Positions 32,920 through 44,839 of a DNA stretch of 64,000 bases are shown here, in pieces. The translations under genes were made by a program, and so were the position numbers. The DNA is taken from the NCBI GenBank assembly GCA_030700225.1, contig JAUYJT010000020.1:1-64000 (forward strand), in the 5' to 3' direction. Position 1 is the first letter of the stretch. Every line of letters begins with the position of its first letter. The DNA is from Candidatus Nanopelagicales bacterium (GTDB lineage: Bacteria > Actinomycetota > Actinomycetes > S36-B12 > GCA-2699445). Under the pieces are notes generated by a model. It searched no databases and was not told where the DNA came from. It worked only from the letters and a program-made list of their open reading frames with translations.

Positions 32920-33195
32920 TTAGGACTCGCCCTTCATCTTGCGCACCTCGGCTTCGATCTCGCTGTCTGTGACAGGGCCGCGGCCCGGGCCGAACGCGGA
33001 CAGGCCGCTGAACAGCACGGCGATGCCTGTGCCGAACATGACCCATACGGGCCAGAAGGTGCCCTTGCCGCTCATCCACCAAATGGCGATCATCATCAAG
33101 TTGACGATCACGAAGACGCCGACCATGCGCCAGAAATTCCGCTTCGCGTTGACCCGGTTGAGCGCTGCCTTTCGCAGGTCGTCTTCTTCCGTCAT
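32920..33195 (-). CDS. 2TM-domain membrane protein
   Basis: A 91-residue protein: short charged N-terminus, two membrane segments (about residues 24-42 VGVFVIVNLMMIAIWW and 48-66 FWPVWVMFGTGIAVLFSGL), and a charged tail ending EAEVRKMKGES. This fits the 2TM family found in many bacteria, sometimes fused to histidine kinases. GGAGG is 5-6 bp before the ATG at 33195, so the longer frame from 33297 is rejected. Confidence 0.75.
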   Translation of the reverse strand: MTEEDDLRKAALNRVNAKRNFWRMVGVFVIVNLMMIAIWWMSGKGTFWPVWVMFGTGIAVLFSGLSAFGPGRGPVTDSEIEAEVRKMKGES

Positions 33196-33356
33196 GGTGT
33201 CCTCCATCTGCCGATCTAGCCCTTGATCGGCAGTGTGCCAGAATCCGGCCCGCGTTGCCCAGCGCCCGACCCCGACCCGCAGTCCGCCCAACAGCAAGAC
33301 AGCCTCGCGTCGCCGGAACCCTGTCCGGCGAGGCCGTTACCGCGGGCAAGCCTTGG

Positions 33357-33668
33357 TCAAGGCTTCCGGTAGATCGCGTGCCCGCCGATCCGTCGCCAAC
33401 GAAGGACGAGATCCCCCTCCAATTGGATGAAGTCAAACGTCGCTCGTCCGTCGGGCCCAGCGAACGACCACGTCATCTCCCAAACCCCATGGACACCTTG
33501 CAGGCGCGAAACGCGCAGACGTTGAGGCCACTTGAACTGCGCTGGGTCGGCGAAAAACCCGTCGCGGGCTTCGCTGAAGTCTGGGATCGCTTGCAAGAAC
33601 ATCTCGCGGTGCGCGTTAGAGAGTCTGCGCCAGTCTTCCGAGAACGTGGGAGTGTCTACCCACTTCAA
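33357..33668 (-). CDS. RelE/ParE-superfamily toxin-like protein
   Basis: A 103-residue basic protein with PTFSEDWRRLSNAHREMFLQ at the N-terminus and a strand-rich C-terminus (VWEMTWSFAGPDGRATFDFI and LRWRRIGGHAIYRKP), the layout of RelE-type toxins. It overlaps the upstream 68-residue gene by 4 bp. Probable mRNA interferase; the subgroup is uncertain. Confidence 0.65.
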   Translation of the reverse strand: MKWVDTPTFSEDWRRLSNAHREMFLQAIPDFSEARDGFFADPAQFKWPQRLRVSRLQGVHGVWEMTWSFAGPDGRATFDFIQLEGDLVLRWRRIGGHAIYRKP

Positions 33669-33871
33669 CGTGTTTCGCTGTCGCTGGTCTCACGGAGCTG
33701 AGCGGCGAAATCGGCGGCGGTCCCGTAGACCGTGTAGCGCCCAGCGGCGGTGTGCTCATCGACTTCGCGTTCGCCCTTCTGCCACTCCTCGTCCCAGAAC
33801 CAGGCGTCCTTCGCGGACGTGGGCAGCTTCGGTCGAAGTTCGATCACGCCGTCATCGGCACGCTCCGTCAC
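33665..33871 (-). CDS. Antitoxin partner of the RelE-like toxin
   Basis: A 68-residue acidic protein containing KDAWFWDEEWQKGEREVDEH and ending TAADFAAQLRET, a pattern I associate with short AbrB-like or Phd-like antitoxins. The GTG at 33871 lacks a strong ribosome-binding site, so the N-terminus is tentative. It is coupled to the toxin by ATGA. Confidence 0.6.
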   Translation of the reverse strand: MTERADDGVIELRPKLPTSAKDAWFWDEEWQKGEREVDEHTAAGRYTVYGTAADFAAQLRETSDSETR

Positions 33872-34022
33872 CTCGGCAGCGCGATGAGACCACGGCGCTG
33901 AACAGACAGGTACGTGTGGAAGTCGTGGTCGGCGGGGCTTGTCACTTGTCCACTTTCAGCCTGTCCCGCCGTTCAGTCAAGCGGAATCACTGTCATGGCG
34001 CCATTCAGCAGAGGCGCGGCTG
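33872..34022. other. Short intergenic, nothing assigned
   Basis: About 150 bp between two toxin-antitoxin pairs on the minus strand. It presumably contains the promoter of the 33871-33357 pair. No clear hairpin. Confidence 0.4.
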
Positions 34023-34364
34023 TCAAAGGGCGAGGACTCTCCGCAGCCCCTCATCAAGACTCCTCATCAGGTGCGAGGGGATCGTGCCTGCCACGTCACG
34101 GCACTCGTCCTTGTCGAGCGTGACCAGAGCCGTGACGTTCGCAACCGAATCTGCGGGGAGCCCGGTCGCTTCCTTGGGGAGAAACAGATTTCCGGGCATG
34201 CTCGCCAATCGCTGATTCTTGGTGAGCACGACTCCAAGGACAGTGGCGAGCCCACTGGAGTTGTACGGATCGGCTTGGATGATCGCGACGGGTCTGCGCG
34301 CACCGGGCTTGCTTCCCTCGGGCACTCCGAGGTCCACCCAGTAGATGTCCCCCCGTGTGATCAC
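34023..34364 (-). CDS. mazF: MazF-type endoribonuclease toxin
   Basis: A 113-residue PemK/MazF protein with the family start RGDIYWVDLGVPEGSKPGAR, the strand RPVAIIQADPYNSSGLATVL, and the VTALVTLDKDECRDVAGTIP segment. It cleaves mRNA at short specific sequences unless held by its antitoxin. It overlaps the RHH antitoxin gene by 4 bp. Confidence 0.9.
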   Translation of the reverse strand: MITRGDIYWVDLGVPEGSKPGARRPVAIIQADPYNSSGLATVLGVVLTKNQRLASMPGNLFLPKEATGLPADSVANVTALVTLDKDECRDVAGTIPSHLMRSLDEGLRRVLAL

Positions 34365-34603
34365 TTGGCGCCAGCCCGGAGCGTCTTGCGACCCGCTGCG
34401 ACGGCCGCCTTTCCAGAATCATCGCTGTCACCGATGACGCCCAGTGCGTCGTTGATCGCGTTCGTCAAGGACTCCTGATCCATCTGGGCAAGGAGCCGTT
34501 CAGCGGCGGTGGCATAGAACTGCGATCGACTCCATCCAAGCTCGTGAGCCTTCTGCTCAGCCCGCGCGAAAGTCGAGTCAGGAACCGAGATGGCGGTCTT
34601 CAT
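34361..34603 (-). CDS. Ribbon-helix-helix antitoxin for MazF
   Basis: An 80-residue protein: RHH domain MKTAISVPDSTFARAEQKAH followed by ELGWSRSQFYATAAERLL, then a flexible Ala/Lys-rich tail that would bind the toxin. This is the actinobacterial MazE type. It is the first gene of a two-gene operon and a likely autorepressor. It lies next to the core gene block that starts at 34650. Confidence 0.85.
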   Translation of the reverse strand: MKTAISVPDSTFARAEQKAHELGWSRSQFYATAAERLLAQMDQESLTNAINDALGVIGDSDDSGKAAVAAGRKTLRAGAK

Positions 34604-34649
34604 AGATGAAGTATGACCCGGTATGACCGCGCGGTCAACACTCCAGCGG

Positions 34650-35249
34650 TCAACACTTGGCGGCGGCCTCGGTCCAGAACCTCCAGGGCCGGTCCGTGGC
34701 GCGGCTGATGCCGACCCTGGGGCCGCAGCGGACCGCGTCGGTCGGCGGCACGCGCCCGCGCAGGACCGCCAGGAACCTGCCGCCTGCGATCGGCTGCCCC
34801 AAGGCCAACCCGTCCCAACTCAAGTCGATGCCCAGCGCGGCACTCAACCGTCCAGGTCCGATCGCCAGGCCCGGCCCCGAAGCACCCGGCCGCCGGGCAG
34901 CGACCAGGGCCTCCCCCGCCACGACATCGCCGCCGCGAATCAGAACCGCCTCACCCTGCCCCGCTTCGGCGCACACGAGGTTCAGGCAGTGATGAACCCC
35001 ATACGACAAGTACACGTACGCGCTGCCGGGCGGGCCGAACATCGACTGGTTGCGCTTCGTCGGGCCTCGATAGGCGTGCGATGCGGGGTCCGCGCCCTGT
35101 CCCCCATAGGCCTCGACTTCGACGATCCGCAGCGCCACCGACCCGTCCGGGCCACCGGCCACGAGCACGCACCCGAGCAGATCCGGGGCCACAACGTCCG
35201 CCGACCGCGCGAAGAACGACTCACCGACCGCCGACCCGAAGCCCGCCAT
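34650..35249 (-). CDS. mpg: DNA-3-methyladenine glycosylase (AAG/Mpg family)
   Basis: A 199-residue protein with the AAG hallmarks: LRIVEVEAYGGQGADPASHA (with the catalytic-type Glu), RGPTKRNQSMFGPPGSAYVY, LSYGVHHCLNLVC, and GPGRLSAALGI. It excises alkylated purines from DNA. The ATG at 35249 avoids overlap with argH; the alternative at 35309 would overlap it by 40 bp. It is the last gene of the arginine operon by position, 20 bp after the argH stop, and may be co-transcribed. Confidence 0.9.
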   Translation of the reverse strand: MAGFGSAVGESFFARSADVVAPDLLGCVLVAGGPDGSVALRIVEVEAYGGQGADPASHAYRGPTKRNQSMFGPPGSAYVYLSYGVHHCLNLVCAEAGQGEAVLIRGGDVVAGEALVAARRPGASGPGLAIGPGRLSAALGIDLSWDGLALGQPIAGGRFLAVLRGRVPPTDAVRCGPRVGISRATDRPWRFWTEAAAKC

Positions 35250-35269
35250 CGCCTCAGCATCGGATCCGC

Positions 35270-37907
<2,638 letters not shown>

Positions 37908-37961
37908 TTTCTTCCTCCATCTGAAGCGAACCGGCGTCGGCGCCGCTGCCGCACATCCCGG

Positions 37962-38471
37962 TCACGGTCTCACCCTGTCATTGACGAGCTCTAGGATCCG
38001 GCGTCCCACACTCTGCGCGCCGTCAGGTTCCCTGGTCACCAACAGCACCGTGTCGTCGCCGGCGACCGAGCCTATTACCCCGGGCAGGGCCGAGTGGTCG
38101 ATCGTGCTCGCCAGGTATTGCGCGGCTCCCGGCGGAGTGCGCAACACGACGACGTTGGCCGATCCATCGACGCTGACTAGCAGCTCCTCACACACTCTGG
38201 CCATCCGGTCAGTGCGGATCGATGCCGCGTCCGGTGAGCGTGGCGTGGCGTCGCCGCCCTCCCCCGGCACCGCGTAGACCAGACTCTCGCCCGGCCCTGG
38301 GACCTTCGTCGCTTGCAAGGCGCCCAGGTCGCGGCTGATCGTGGCCTGCGTTACCTCAATGCCCTCGTCGGCGAGCAACGCTTGGAGCTCGGTCTGGGAC
38401 GTGATCGGCCGCTGCTGCGTCAGCTGGACTATCCGCAGCCGCCTGGCCGACTGGCTCTTGGGCAGTGTCAT
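37962..38471 (-). CDS. argR: Arginine repressor ArgR
   Basis: A 169-residue regulator with an N-terminal winged helix ([20 protein letters not shown] then [13 protein letters not shown]) and a C-terminal oligomerisation/arginine-binding domain ([20 protein letters not shown]). As a hexamer it binds ARG boxes when arginine is abundant; the palindrome at 42859-42880 before argC is a likely target. It starts inside the argD stop (4-bp overlap). Confidence 0.95.
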   Translation of the reverse strand: MTLPKSQSARRLRIVQLTQQRPITSQTELQALLADEGIEVTQATISRDLGALQATKVPGPGESLVYAVPGEGGDATPRSPDAASIRTDRMARVCEELLVSVDGSANVVVLRTPPGAAQYLASTIDHSALPGVIGSVAGDDTVLLVTREPDGAQSVGRRILELVNDRVRP

Positions 38472-39715
38472 GGCCGGTCCCCCTGATCAGCGCGGGCGGA
38501 CCGGAAGATCGACGGCAACGCCGCTGTGAACTCATCGGCTTCCTGCTCAGACAAGATCAGCGGCGGGGCGACGCGAACCACGTCAGGCCGCACCGCGTTG
38601 ACGAGGAATCCCTTGTCCCGCGCGGCCTTCTCAACCGCCGCCGCGTTCGGGCCGCTGAGCCGCAGCCCGCGCCACAGCCCTACTCCCCGGTGGCCAAGCA
38701 GCCACGGGTCGTCAATCCCGTCGAACTCGCGCGCCATGCGATCCCCGACCCGCCTGACCGACGCCAGCAGGTCCTGCGAATCGATCGTGTCGATCACGGC
38801 CAGCGCCGCCGCGCACGACACCGGGTTGCCTCCGAACGTTGAGCCGTGGTCGCCCGGCCGCAGCAGCCCGCCGCAATCGCCGACCGCGACGCACGCCCCC
38901 AGCGGCAGCCCGCCGGCCAGGCCCTTAGCCAGTGTGATCACGTCGGGCACGACGCCCTGGGCCGAGATCGCGAACCAGTCCCCAGTGCGCCCCATGCCTG
39001 ACTGGACCTCGTCGACGATGAGCAGCGCCCCCGCTGTGTCGCACACGCGCCGGGCCTCGGCCATGTACCCGGCGGGAGGAACGACGATGCCGCCCTCGCC
39101 CAGCGTCGGCTCGAGGAACACCGCCGCCGTCCGCTCAGACACGGCGTCGGCGAGCGCGTCAGCGTCCCCGTAGGGCACGAACTTCACGGGGCCGGGCAGG
39201 GGCTCGAACGGCGCCCGTTTCGGCGCGCCCCCCGTGATCGCCAGCGCTCCCATGGTCCGACCGTGGAATGACCCTTCGGCGGCGATGATCTCCAACGACC
39301 CGCCGCTGGGATCCTTCTCCCAGCCGTGCCGACGCGCGATCTTGAACGCGGCCTCGTTCGCGGTCGCGCCGTCCTGGCAAAAGAACACTCGCGCGTCCTG
39401 CCCAAGCAACCCGGTCAGCCGCTCGGCCAGGAGAACGCCCGGCTCGTGCATCGCCAGGTTGCTGGTATGCGCGATCCGGCTGACCTGCCTGGTGACGGCC
39501 TCGACGATCGCCGGGTGATTGTGGCCAAGGGTTGACACCGCGATCCCGGCGATGAGGTCGGAGTACTCATTGCCGTCCACGTCCCAAACCCGGCAGCCCT
39601 GGCCGTGCGTGAGCGCCAGCGGCGGCGTTCCGTAGTTGCCCATCATCACGGCCTGCCACCGCTTGGCCAAGGCGGCGGTTGCGGCGAGCGCGTCGGTGGT
39701 CTGCTTGGTGTTCAT
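38468..39715 (-). CDS. argD: Acetylornithine aminotransferase
   Basis: A 415-residue class III PLP aminotransferase: [20 protein letters not shown] near the start, [20 protein letters not shown], and the PLP lysine segment [20 protein letters not shown]. It converts N-acetylglutamate semialdehyde to N-acetylornithine. It overlaps argB upstream and argR downstream by 4 bp each. In related actinobacteria argF sits between argD and argR; it is absent here. Confidence 0.95.
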   Translation of the reverse strand: MNTKQTTDALAATAALAKRWQAVMMGNYGTPPLALTHGQGCRVWDVDGNEYSDLIAGIAVSTLGHNHPAIVEAVTRQVSRIAHTSNLAMHEPGVLLAERLTGLLGQDARVFFCQDGATANEAAFKIARRHGWEKDPSGGSLEIIAAEGSFHGRTMGALAITGGAPKRAPFEPLPGPVKFVPYGDADALADAVSERTAAVFLEPTLGEGGIVVPPAGYMAEARRVCDTAGALLIVDEVQSGMGRTGDWFAISAQGVVPDVITLAKGLAGGLPLGACVAVGDCGGLLRPGDHGSTFGGNPVSCAAALAVIDTIDSQDLLASVRRVGDRMAREFDGIDDPWLLGHRGVGLWRGLRLSGPNAAAVEKAARDKGFLVNAVRPDVVRVAPPLILSEQEADEFTAALPSIFRSARADQGDRP

Positions 39716-40626
39716 TCGTCCGCCACCCCGTCCGGCAGCACCATGGTGCCGAATCCTTCATCTGTGAACACTTCGAGCAGGAGCGAATGGGGGATCCGGC
39801 CGTCCACGACGTGCGCGCGCGGAATCCCTCCCGCTACCGCGTCGGCGCAGGCCCGCATCTTCGGCGCCATGCCGGACTCCAGCGTCGGCAACAGTGCGTT
39901 CAGCTCTGACAGCGACAGGGTCCGGATGACTTCCGGGTTCTCGCCCCGCCCCCAGTCCGCGTACAGGCCCTCGACGTCGGTGAGCAGCACGAACTTGTCG
40001 GCCCGGATGGCCACGGCCAGGGCAGCCGCGGCGGCGTCAGCGTTCACGTTGTAGACCTCACCGTCGGCGCCAACTCCAACGCTGGACACCACTGGAATCA
40101 AGTCGTCGTCCAACAGCGTGAGCACGAAGTCCGGCCGCACGTCGGTGATGTCGCCGACGAATCCGATGTCAACGCTTTCTCCGTCCACCATGGCGTTCCG
40201 CCGGGCAGCGGCGAACAGATGCGCGTCCTCGCCGGAAACCCCCACGGCGTGAGGGCCGTGTTCGTTGATCAGGCCCACGATCTGCCTCTGGACTTGGCCG
40301 GTCAGGACCATCCGGACAACGTCCATCGCCTCGTGGCTGGTCACCCGGTAACCGCCCCGGAACTCGCTGTCCAGTCCGAGCCGCTGAAGCATCTCGGTGA
40401 TCTGGGGGCCACCTCCGTGGACGACGACGGGCCGCAATCCCGCCAGCCGCAGGAACACGACGTCTTCAGCGAACGACCGGCGCAGGTCATCGTCGATCAT
40501 CGCGTTGCCGCCGTACTTGACAATGACAGTGGCTCCGTGGAACCGGGTCATCCAGGGCAAGGCCTTGGCGAGGACTCCGACGTGAGCGATCGCGGTCGCG
40601 CGGTCTGTAGTGCGAAGGGTGCTCAT
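39712..40626 (-). CDS. argB: Acetylglutamate kinase
   Basis: A 304-residue amino-acid kinase with [39 protein letters not shown], and the C-terminal [20 protein letters not shown]. It phosphorylates N-acetylglutamate and in arginine producers is commonly the feedback-controlled step. It lies 7 bp after argJ. Confidence 0.95.
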   Translation of the reverse strand: MSTLRTTDRATAIAHVGVLAKALPWMTRFHGATVIVKYGGNAMIDDDLRRSFAEDVVFLRLAGLRPVVVHGGGPQITEMLQRLGLDSEFRGGYRVTSHEAMDVVRMVLTGQVQRQIVGLINEHGPHAVGVSGEDAHLFAAARRNAMVDGESVDIGFVGDITDVRPDFVLTLLDDDLIPVVSSVGVGADGEVYNVNADAAAAALAVAIRADKFVLLTDVEGLYADWGRGENPEVIRTLSLSELNALLPTLESGMAPKMRACADAVAGGIPRAHVVDGRIPHSLLLEVFTDEGFGTMVLPDGVADE

Positions 40627-40633
40627 GTGAACC

Positions 40634-41824
40634 TCACGATGAGTAGGCGGAATTCTCGTGGACGTAGTCGGCGGTCAGATCATTCGTCCAGACCGTCGCG
40701 GAGGCGTTGCCGTTGTGCAGGTCGATGAGGACGTGGACTTCGCGGCCGCGCATGTCGACCAGGTTCCGGTCCTCGCCGACTCCGCCACCGCGACAGACCC
40801 AAACTCCGTTCACCGCGACGTCAATCACGTCGGGTTCGAATCCGGCATCCGTCGTGCCGACGGCGGACAGGATCCGGCCCCAGTTCGCATCCTCACCGTG
40901 TACTGCGCACTTGAACAGGTTGCTGCGGGCTACCCCGCGCGCGGCGGCTACCGCATCGGCCTCACTGTCGGCCCCGATCACCTCGATGCGGATCTCCTTG
41001 CCCGCGCCTTCGGCGTCACCGATCAGCTGCAGGGCCAGGTCCTGCGCAACTTCGGTCACGGCGTCGAGGAGTTGCGGCTCGGTCAGCTCGTGGCCGGAGG
41101 CTCCCGAAGCCAGGAGCAGCACCGTGTCGTTGGTGGACATGCAGCCGTCGGAGTCCACGCGATTGAACGACAGCTCAGCCGCGCGCGACAGTACGCGAGC
41201 CAGCGTGGCGCTGTCCGCGATCGCGTCGGTCGTGATCACCGACAGCATGGTCGCCAGCTCCGGCGCCAGCATCCCCGCACCCTTGGCCATGCCCCCCGTG
41301 GTGACCAGACCGGTTCGGGCCACACCTGTCTTGGCGTGAGTGTCCGTGGTCATGATCGCGTGCGCCGCCGCTGAGCCCCCGTCCGGCGACAGTTTCGCCA
41401 GCGCAGCATCGACTCCCGGCAACAACAAGTCCATCAGCAGCGGAGTGCCGATCAGTCCGGTCGAACAGACGCCGATCAACGACGGGTCGCAGTCCAGAAG
41501 CTCTGCGGCACGCTCGGCGGTCTCGCGAGTGTCAGCGAACCCTTGCGCGCCGGTGCACGCGTTCGCGCCGCCGGAGTTCAAGACCACCGCGCGCATTTGG
41601 GACGCGGCCGCGTCCGGCTTGGCCAGACACTGCTGCGTCCAGATGACGGGAGCGGCCTTGACGCGGTTCGCCGTGAACACCCCCGCCGCCGACTGAAGCG
41701 GCCCGTCGTTGACGACGACAGCCACGTCAGGCTTGCCCGAGTTCTTCAACCCCGCCGCGACTCCGGCTGCCCGGAAACCGGAGGCAGCCGTCACTCCAAC
41801 GGCCCCTGACGTTCCGCGCGTCAT
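40634..41824 (-). CDS. argJ: Bifunctional ornithine acetyltransferase/N-acetylglutamate synthase
   Basis: A 396-residue ArgJ. Landmarks are [20 protein letters not shown], the autoprocessing segment [17 protein letters not shown] whose Thr in ATML becomes the nucleophile of the beta chain, and the C-terminal [14 protein letters not shown]. It recycles the acetyl group from acetylornithine to glutamate. It overlaps argC by 4 bp. Confidence 0.95.
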   Translation of the reverse strand: MTRGTSGAVGVTAASGFRAAGVAAGLKNSGKPDVAVVVNDGPLQSAAGVFTANRVKAAPVIWTQQCLAKPDAAASQMRAVVLNSGGANACTGAQGFADTRETAERAAELLDCDPSLIGVCSTGLIGTPLLMDLLLPGVDAALAKLSPDGGSAAAHAIMTTDTHAKTGVARTGLVTTGGMAKGAGMLAPELATMLSVITTDAIADSATLARVLSRAAELSFNRVDSDGCMSTNDTVLLLASGASGHELTEPQLLDAVTEVAQDLALQLIGDAEGAGKEIRIEVIGADSEADAVAAARGVARSNLFKCAVHGEDANWGRILSAVGTTDAGFEPDVIDVAVNGVWVCRGGGVGEDRNLVDMRGREVHVLIDLHNGNASATVWTNDLTADYVHENSAYSS

Positions 41825-42858
41825 GGCGCCACCCCATTCGCTACCAAGCCCATCGTCTCGGGCAGTTCCAGCGCCAGGTTGGCGTTCTGCACAGCCTGGC
41901 CCGCCGCGCCCTTCACCAGGTTGTCGATGGACGAGACAACGGTCACGCGACCGGTCCTAGCGTCCACCGCGGCTTGAATGTGCGCACAGTTCGAGCCGAC
42001 GGTCGAGGCCGTCGCGGGCCAGCGGCCGTGCGGCAGCAGATGCACGAACGGCTCGGCGCCGTAGGCCTCGTGGAACGCGTCCCGGATGTCCTCCTCAGTC
42101 ACCGATCCCGCGACCCGACCCGAGCACGTCGCCAGGATCCCCCTGGGCATTGGCGCCAGCGTCGGCGTGAACGAGACCTTGACCGGCTGTCCCGCGGCTT
42201 GGCCCAGGACTTGCTCCATCTCGGGTGTGTGTTGATGGACTCCGCCGACTTTGTAAGCGGTCATCGACCCCATGACCTGCGAGGCCAACAGGGCATCCGA
42301 TGGTGTCCGGCCAGCACCGCTCGTGCCGCTCGCCGCGACGACGATCAGATCATCAGGCTCCATCAAGCCCGCGGCCAGCAGCGGCGCGAGGGCGAGGCCG
42401 ACCGCTGTCGGGTAACAGCCAGGGTTGGCGATCCGGGATGCTCCGGGCAGTGCGTCCCTGGTCCCCGCCAGTTCGGGCAGTCCGTACAACCAGGTTCCCG
42501 CGTGGCCAGAACCGTAGAACGACTCCCACGCGTCGGCGTCGCTCAGCCTGTGGTCCGCCCCAAGGTCTATGACCAGCGTGCTTGAGGGAATCTTGCGAGC
42601 GATCGCCGCCGACTCACCGTGCGGCAGGGCCAGGAACACAACATCAGCGTCGGCCATGCGGTCTGGATCGGTGGCGTCGAATACTCGCCCCGCGTTGTCC
42701 ACAAGATGCGGATGCACCTCCGTGATCGGCTTACCCGCCTTGCCGCCGGCACCCGCTATCACCACATCGAATCCTGGGTGACCCGCCAGGATGCGCAGCA
42801 ATTCCCCACCGGAGTACCCGCTGGCTCCCGCTATCGCGACGGCATGAGTATCGCTCAC
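41821..42858 (-). CDS. argC: N-acetyl-gamma-glutamyl-phosphate reductase
   Basis: A 345-residue enzyme starting SDTHAVAIAGASGYSGGELL, with the catalytic Cys in GASRIANPGCYPTAVGLAL and the conserved HQHTPEMEQVLGQ. It reduces acetylglutamyl phosphate with NADPH. The GTG at 42858 is preferred; a longer frame to 43104 runs through the operator and the palindromic repeat. TATACT ends 8 bases before the GTG, so the transcript is probably leaderless. It is the first gene of the operon. Confidence 0.95.
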   Translation of the reverse strand: MSDTHAVAIAGASGYSGGELLRILAGHPGFDVVIAGAGGKAGKPITEVHPHLVDNAGRVFDATDPDRMADADVVFLALPHGESAAIARKIPSSTLVIDLGADHRLSDADAWESFYGSGHAGTWLYGLPELAGTRDALPGASRIANPGCYPTAVGLALAPLLAAGLMEPDDLIVVAASGTSGAGRTPSDALLASQVMGSMTAYKVGGVHQHTPEMEQVLGQAAGQPVKVSFTPTLAPMPRGILATCSGRVAGSVTEEDIRDAFHEAYGAEPFVHLLPHGRWPATASTVGSNCAHIQAAVDARTGRVTVVSSIDNLVKGAAGQAVQNANLALELPETMGLVANGVAP

Positions 42859-42880
42859 GATATGCGAGTATACGCATATC
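42859..42880 (-). promoter_or_regulatory. argC promoter and ARG-box-like palindrome
   Basis: A 22-bp near-perfect palindrome with TATGCG and CGCATA arms around a TATACT -10 element (minus strand, 42872-42867). The arms resemble actinobacterial ARG boxes, which have TGCA-like half-sites. Operator and -10 coincide, so ArgR binding would block RNA polymerase directly. No good -35 is seen. Confidence 0.7.
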
Positions 42881-42923
42881 GCTGTTGTGGCGCGACTCCA
42901 CCAGGTGGAGCCCACCCCCCAAT

Positions 42924-43034
42924 CGCAGAAGCGGCCGCTCCGGACAAACGCGTTCGTTTGGGTACAGACGCGCCCGTTGCAACGAGTGTTTCCTTGCCCA
43001 ACGGGCGCGTTTGTCGGGAGCGGCCGCTTCTGCG
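42924..43034. repeat. Dispersed palindromic element, copy 1
   Basis: The arms begin CGCAGAAGCGGCCGCTCC at 42924 and end with its reverse complement at 43034; the next ~20 bases also pair (GACAAACGCG with CGCGTTTGTC). The central part contains GGTACAGACGCGCCCGTTGC, repeated exactly in the element at 61655. It sits in the divergent intergenic space of argC and the AMP ligase. It is probably a genome-specific REP/MITE-like repeat or an RNA hairpin. Confidence 0.85.
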
Positions 43035-43124
43035 GGGCGGGGGGCGCCGCTTCAGGCCATGCCCCGAGGCGGGCAGGCCAAGCCCGGAGTGCGACCCGGC
43101 CCACACCCCGCCATGATGGGGACC

Positions 43125-44693
43125 ATGGCTTGGCGGGATCTTCGACGAAAAGCTTCCCTGATCAAACCGGCAGTCCGCGCAGCCACGAGTGCACGACTCA
43201 CACCGCCGGTCGTACCTTGGCACGGCCTGCAATTGGCGCTCGAGCTGCTGACCCGCGGGGTCTCACCGTCAATCGGCTGGGCGGGCGGCGCGGCCCGCCA
43301 CCCCAAGCAAATCGCACTCATCGACACTGACGGCCAGCGCTGGACTTTCGCACAGGCCGAGGCGCTGACGCTGAGCTGCACGCATCAATTGCGTGAAGCG
43401 GGACTCGAGCCCGGCAAAACCGCGGCGATCCTCGGCCGCAACAGCGGTGGTTTCGCCCTTGCGATGGCGTCGGTCTCACGGACCGGAGCGGACCTGGTCT
43501 ACCTCAACCCGGGATTCACCGAGCCGCAACTGGAGGCGATGATCGCCGACCGCGGCATCAAGCTGGTTCTCGCCGACGCGGCCCTGGCCCCCCGGCTGCC
43601 CGAGGGAACACCCATGTGGCTGCTCGACGACCTGGCGTCCAGATCAATCGGCGCGCCAGCCGACTTGACGAAGTCCCCGGGCGGGCGCCACGTGATCTTG
43701 ACCTCGGGGACCACTGGCAAGCCCAAGGGCGCCGACCGGTCTCGAACTCCGCTCGAGGCCACAGTCTCGATGCTCGCAGCGCTGCCCTTCCGGCAGGGCT
43801 CGACCCATGTGATGGCCGCTCCCATGTTCCACGCGTGGGGGTGGATGAACCACAGGCTCGCGGGACTGCTCGATGTGACCGAGGTGATGCTCACCCGCGC
43901 GTCCGCCACCGACATCCTGGACGCCGTCGAAGATCACCGCGCCCGGATAGTCGTCACTACCCCCGTGGCCGTGGGGCGCCTCGCCGAGGAGGGCCCGGGC
44001 GACCGGGACCTGTCCTGCCTCGAAGGAGTGCTCGTTAGCGGGTCACTGCTAGGCCCTGATGTGGTCACCCGCTTCCTCGATGCCTTCGGGCCGGTGCTGT
44101 ACAACGTCTACGGGTCGACTGAGGCTGGGCCGACTACGTGCGCGTCTCCCGAAGACCTCGCTGCTGACCCGTCGACGGCGGGGCGGCCGCTTCCTGGCGT
44201 CGACGTCAGGGTCCTCGACGACCAGGGCAGACCTCTCGGCCCAGGGCAGATCGGCGAGATCTGGGCCGGCTCGCCCATCGCGTTCGACGGCTACGTCGAC
44301 GGCACCGATTCGAAGCGCGAGTCGGGTCTGCTGACCCTGGGCGACCAGGGACTGATCGACTTCGAAGGCCGCCTGAAGGTCGTAGGCCGGGACGACGACT
44401 TGATCATCTGCGGCGGGGAGAACGTCCACCCGGCCGAGGTAGAAACCGTGCTTCAACAGCATCCGGAGATCGCCGATGTGGTCGCCGTCGGCATCGCGGA
44501 CGAAACGTTCGGACAGGTCGTGGCAGCGCACGTCGTGCCCGCCGACCCGGACGCCGAGCCCGACGCGTTGGCGGCACGGATCCAGGACTGGGCAGCCGAG
44601 CGCCTCGCGCCGTACCAAAGGCCGAAGAAGGTCGTCGTGCACGACACCATTCCCCGCGATGAGCTTGGCAAGGTCCAGCGACGGCTTCTGTGA
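43125..44693 (+). CDS. AMP-dependent acyl-CoA synthetase/ligase
   Basis: A 522-residue ANL-superfamily enzyme. Motifs: P-loop ILTSGTTGKPKGADRSR, YNVYGSTEAGPTT (A5), LLTLGDQGLIDFEGRLKVVG (A7-A8), GGENVHPAEVE, and C-terminal DELGKVQRRLL with the catalytic-type Lys. The N-terminal 30 residues are basic. It likely activates a fatty or aromatic acid to its CoA ester through an acyl-AMP; the substrate cannot be read. GGGG lies 5 bp before the ATG at 43125; upstream in-frame starts lie in the repeat and are rejected. Confidence 0.9.
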   Translation: MAWRDLRRKASLIKPAVRAATSARLTPPVVPWHGLQLALELLTRGVSPSIGWAGGAARHPKQIALIDTDGQRWTFAQAEALTLSCTHQLREAGLEPGKTAAILGRNSGGFALAMASVSRTGADLVYLNPGFTEPQLEAMIADRGIKLVLADAALAPRLPEGTPMWLLDDLASRSIGAPADLTKSPGGRHVILTSGTTGKPKGADRSRTPLEATVSMLAALPFRQGSTHVMAAPMFHAWGWMNHRLAGLLDVTEVMLTRASATDILDAVEDHRARIVVTTPVAVGRLAEEGPGDRDLSCLEGVLVSGSLLGPDVVTRFLDAFGPVLYNVYGSTEAGPTTCASPEDLAADPSTAGRPLPGVDVRVLDDQGRPLGPGQIGEIWAGSPIAFDGYVDGTDSKRESGLLTLGDQGLIDFEGRLKVVGRDDDLIICGGENVHPAEVETVLQQHPEIADVVAVGIADETFGQVVAAHVVPADPDAEPDALAARIQDWAAERLAPYQRPKKVVVHDTIPRDELGKVQRRLL

Positions 44694-44707
44694 CCTCCGG
44701 CCACGTG

Positions 44708-44763
44708 GAGCCGGGTCGGCCCCATGCCCCGCGCCGGTCGCGGGGCTGAGGTCGGCCCGGCTC
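44708..44763 (+). terminator. Long GC-rich hairpin after the AMP ligase
   Basis: GAGCCGGGTCGGCC at 44708 pairs with GGTCGGCCCGGCTC ending at 44763, and an inner CCCCGCG/CGCGGGG stem closes the top. It lies 15 bp after the ligase stop, between convergent genes, and probably ends both transcripts despite lacking a U-run. Confidence 0.65.
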
Positions 44764-44839
44764 ACGCCAACCAGATCCTTGGCCGTTTCCTTCAGGCGGT
44801 GCTCCCGCCCGAAGGATCAGAGGCCGCGGACCTAGTTGG

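Noticed and set aside
42885-43124. N-terminal extension of the AMP ligase
   Set aside because: It runs through the palindromic repeat and argC leader; the recognisable protein starts near 43125 with a ribosome-binding site.
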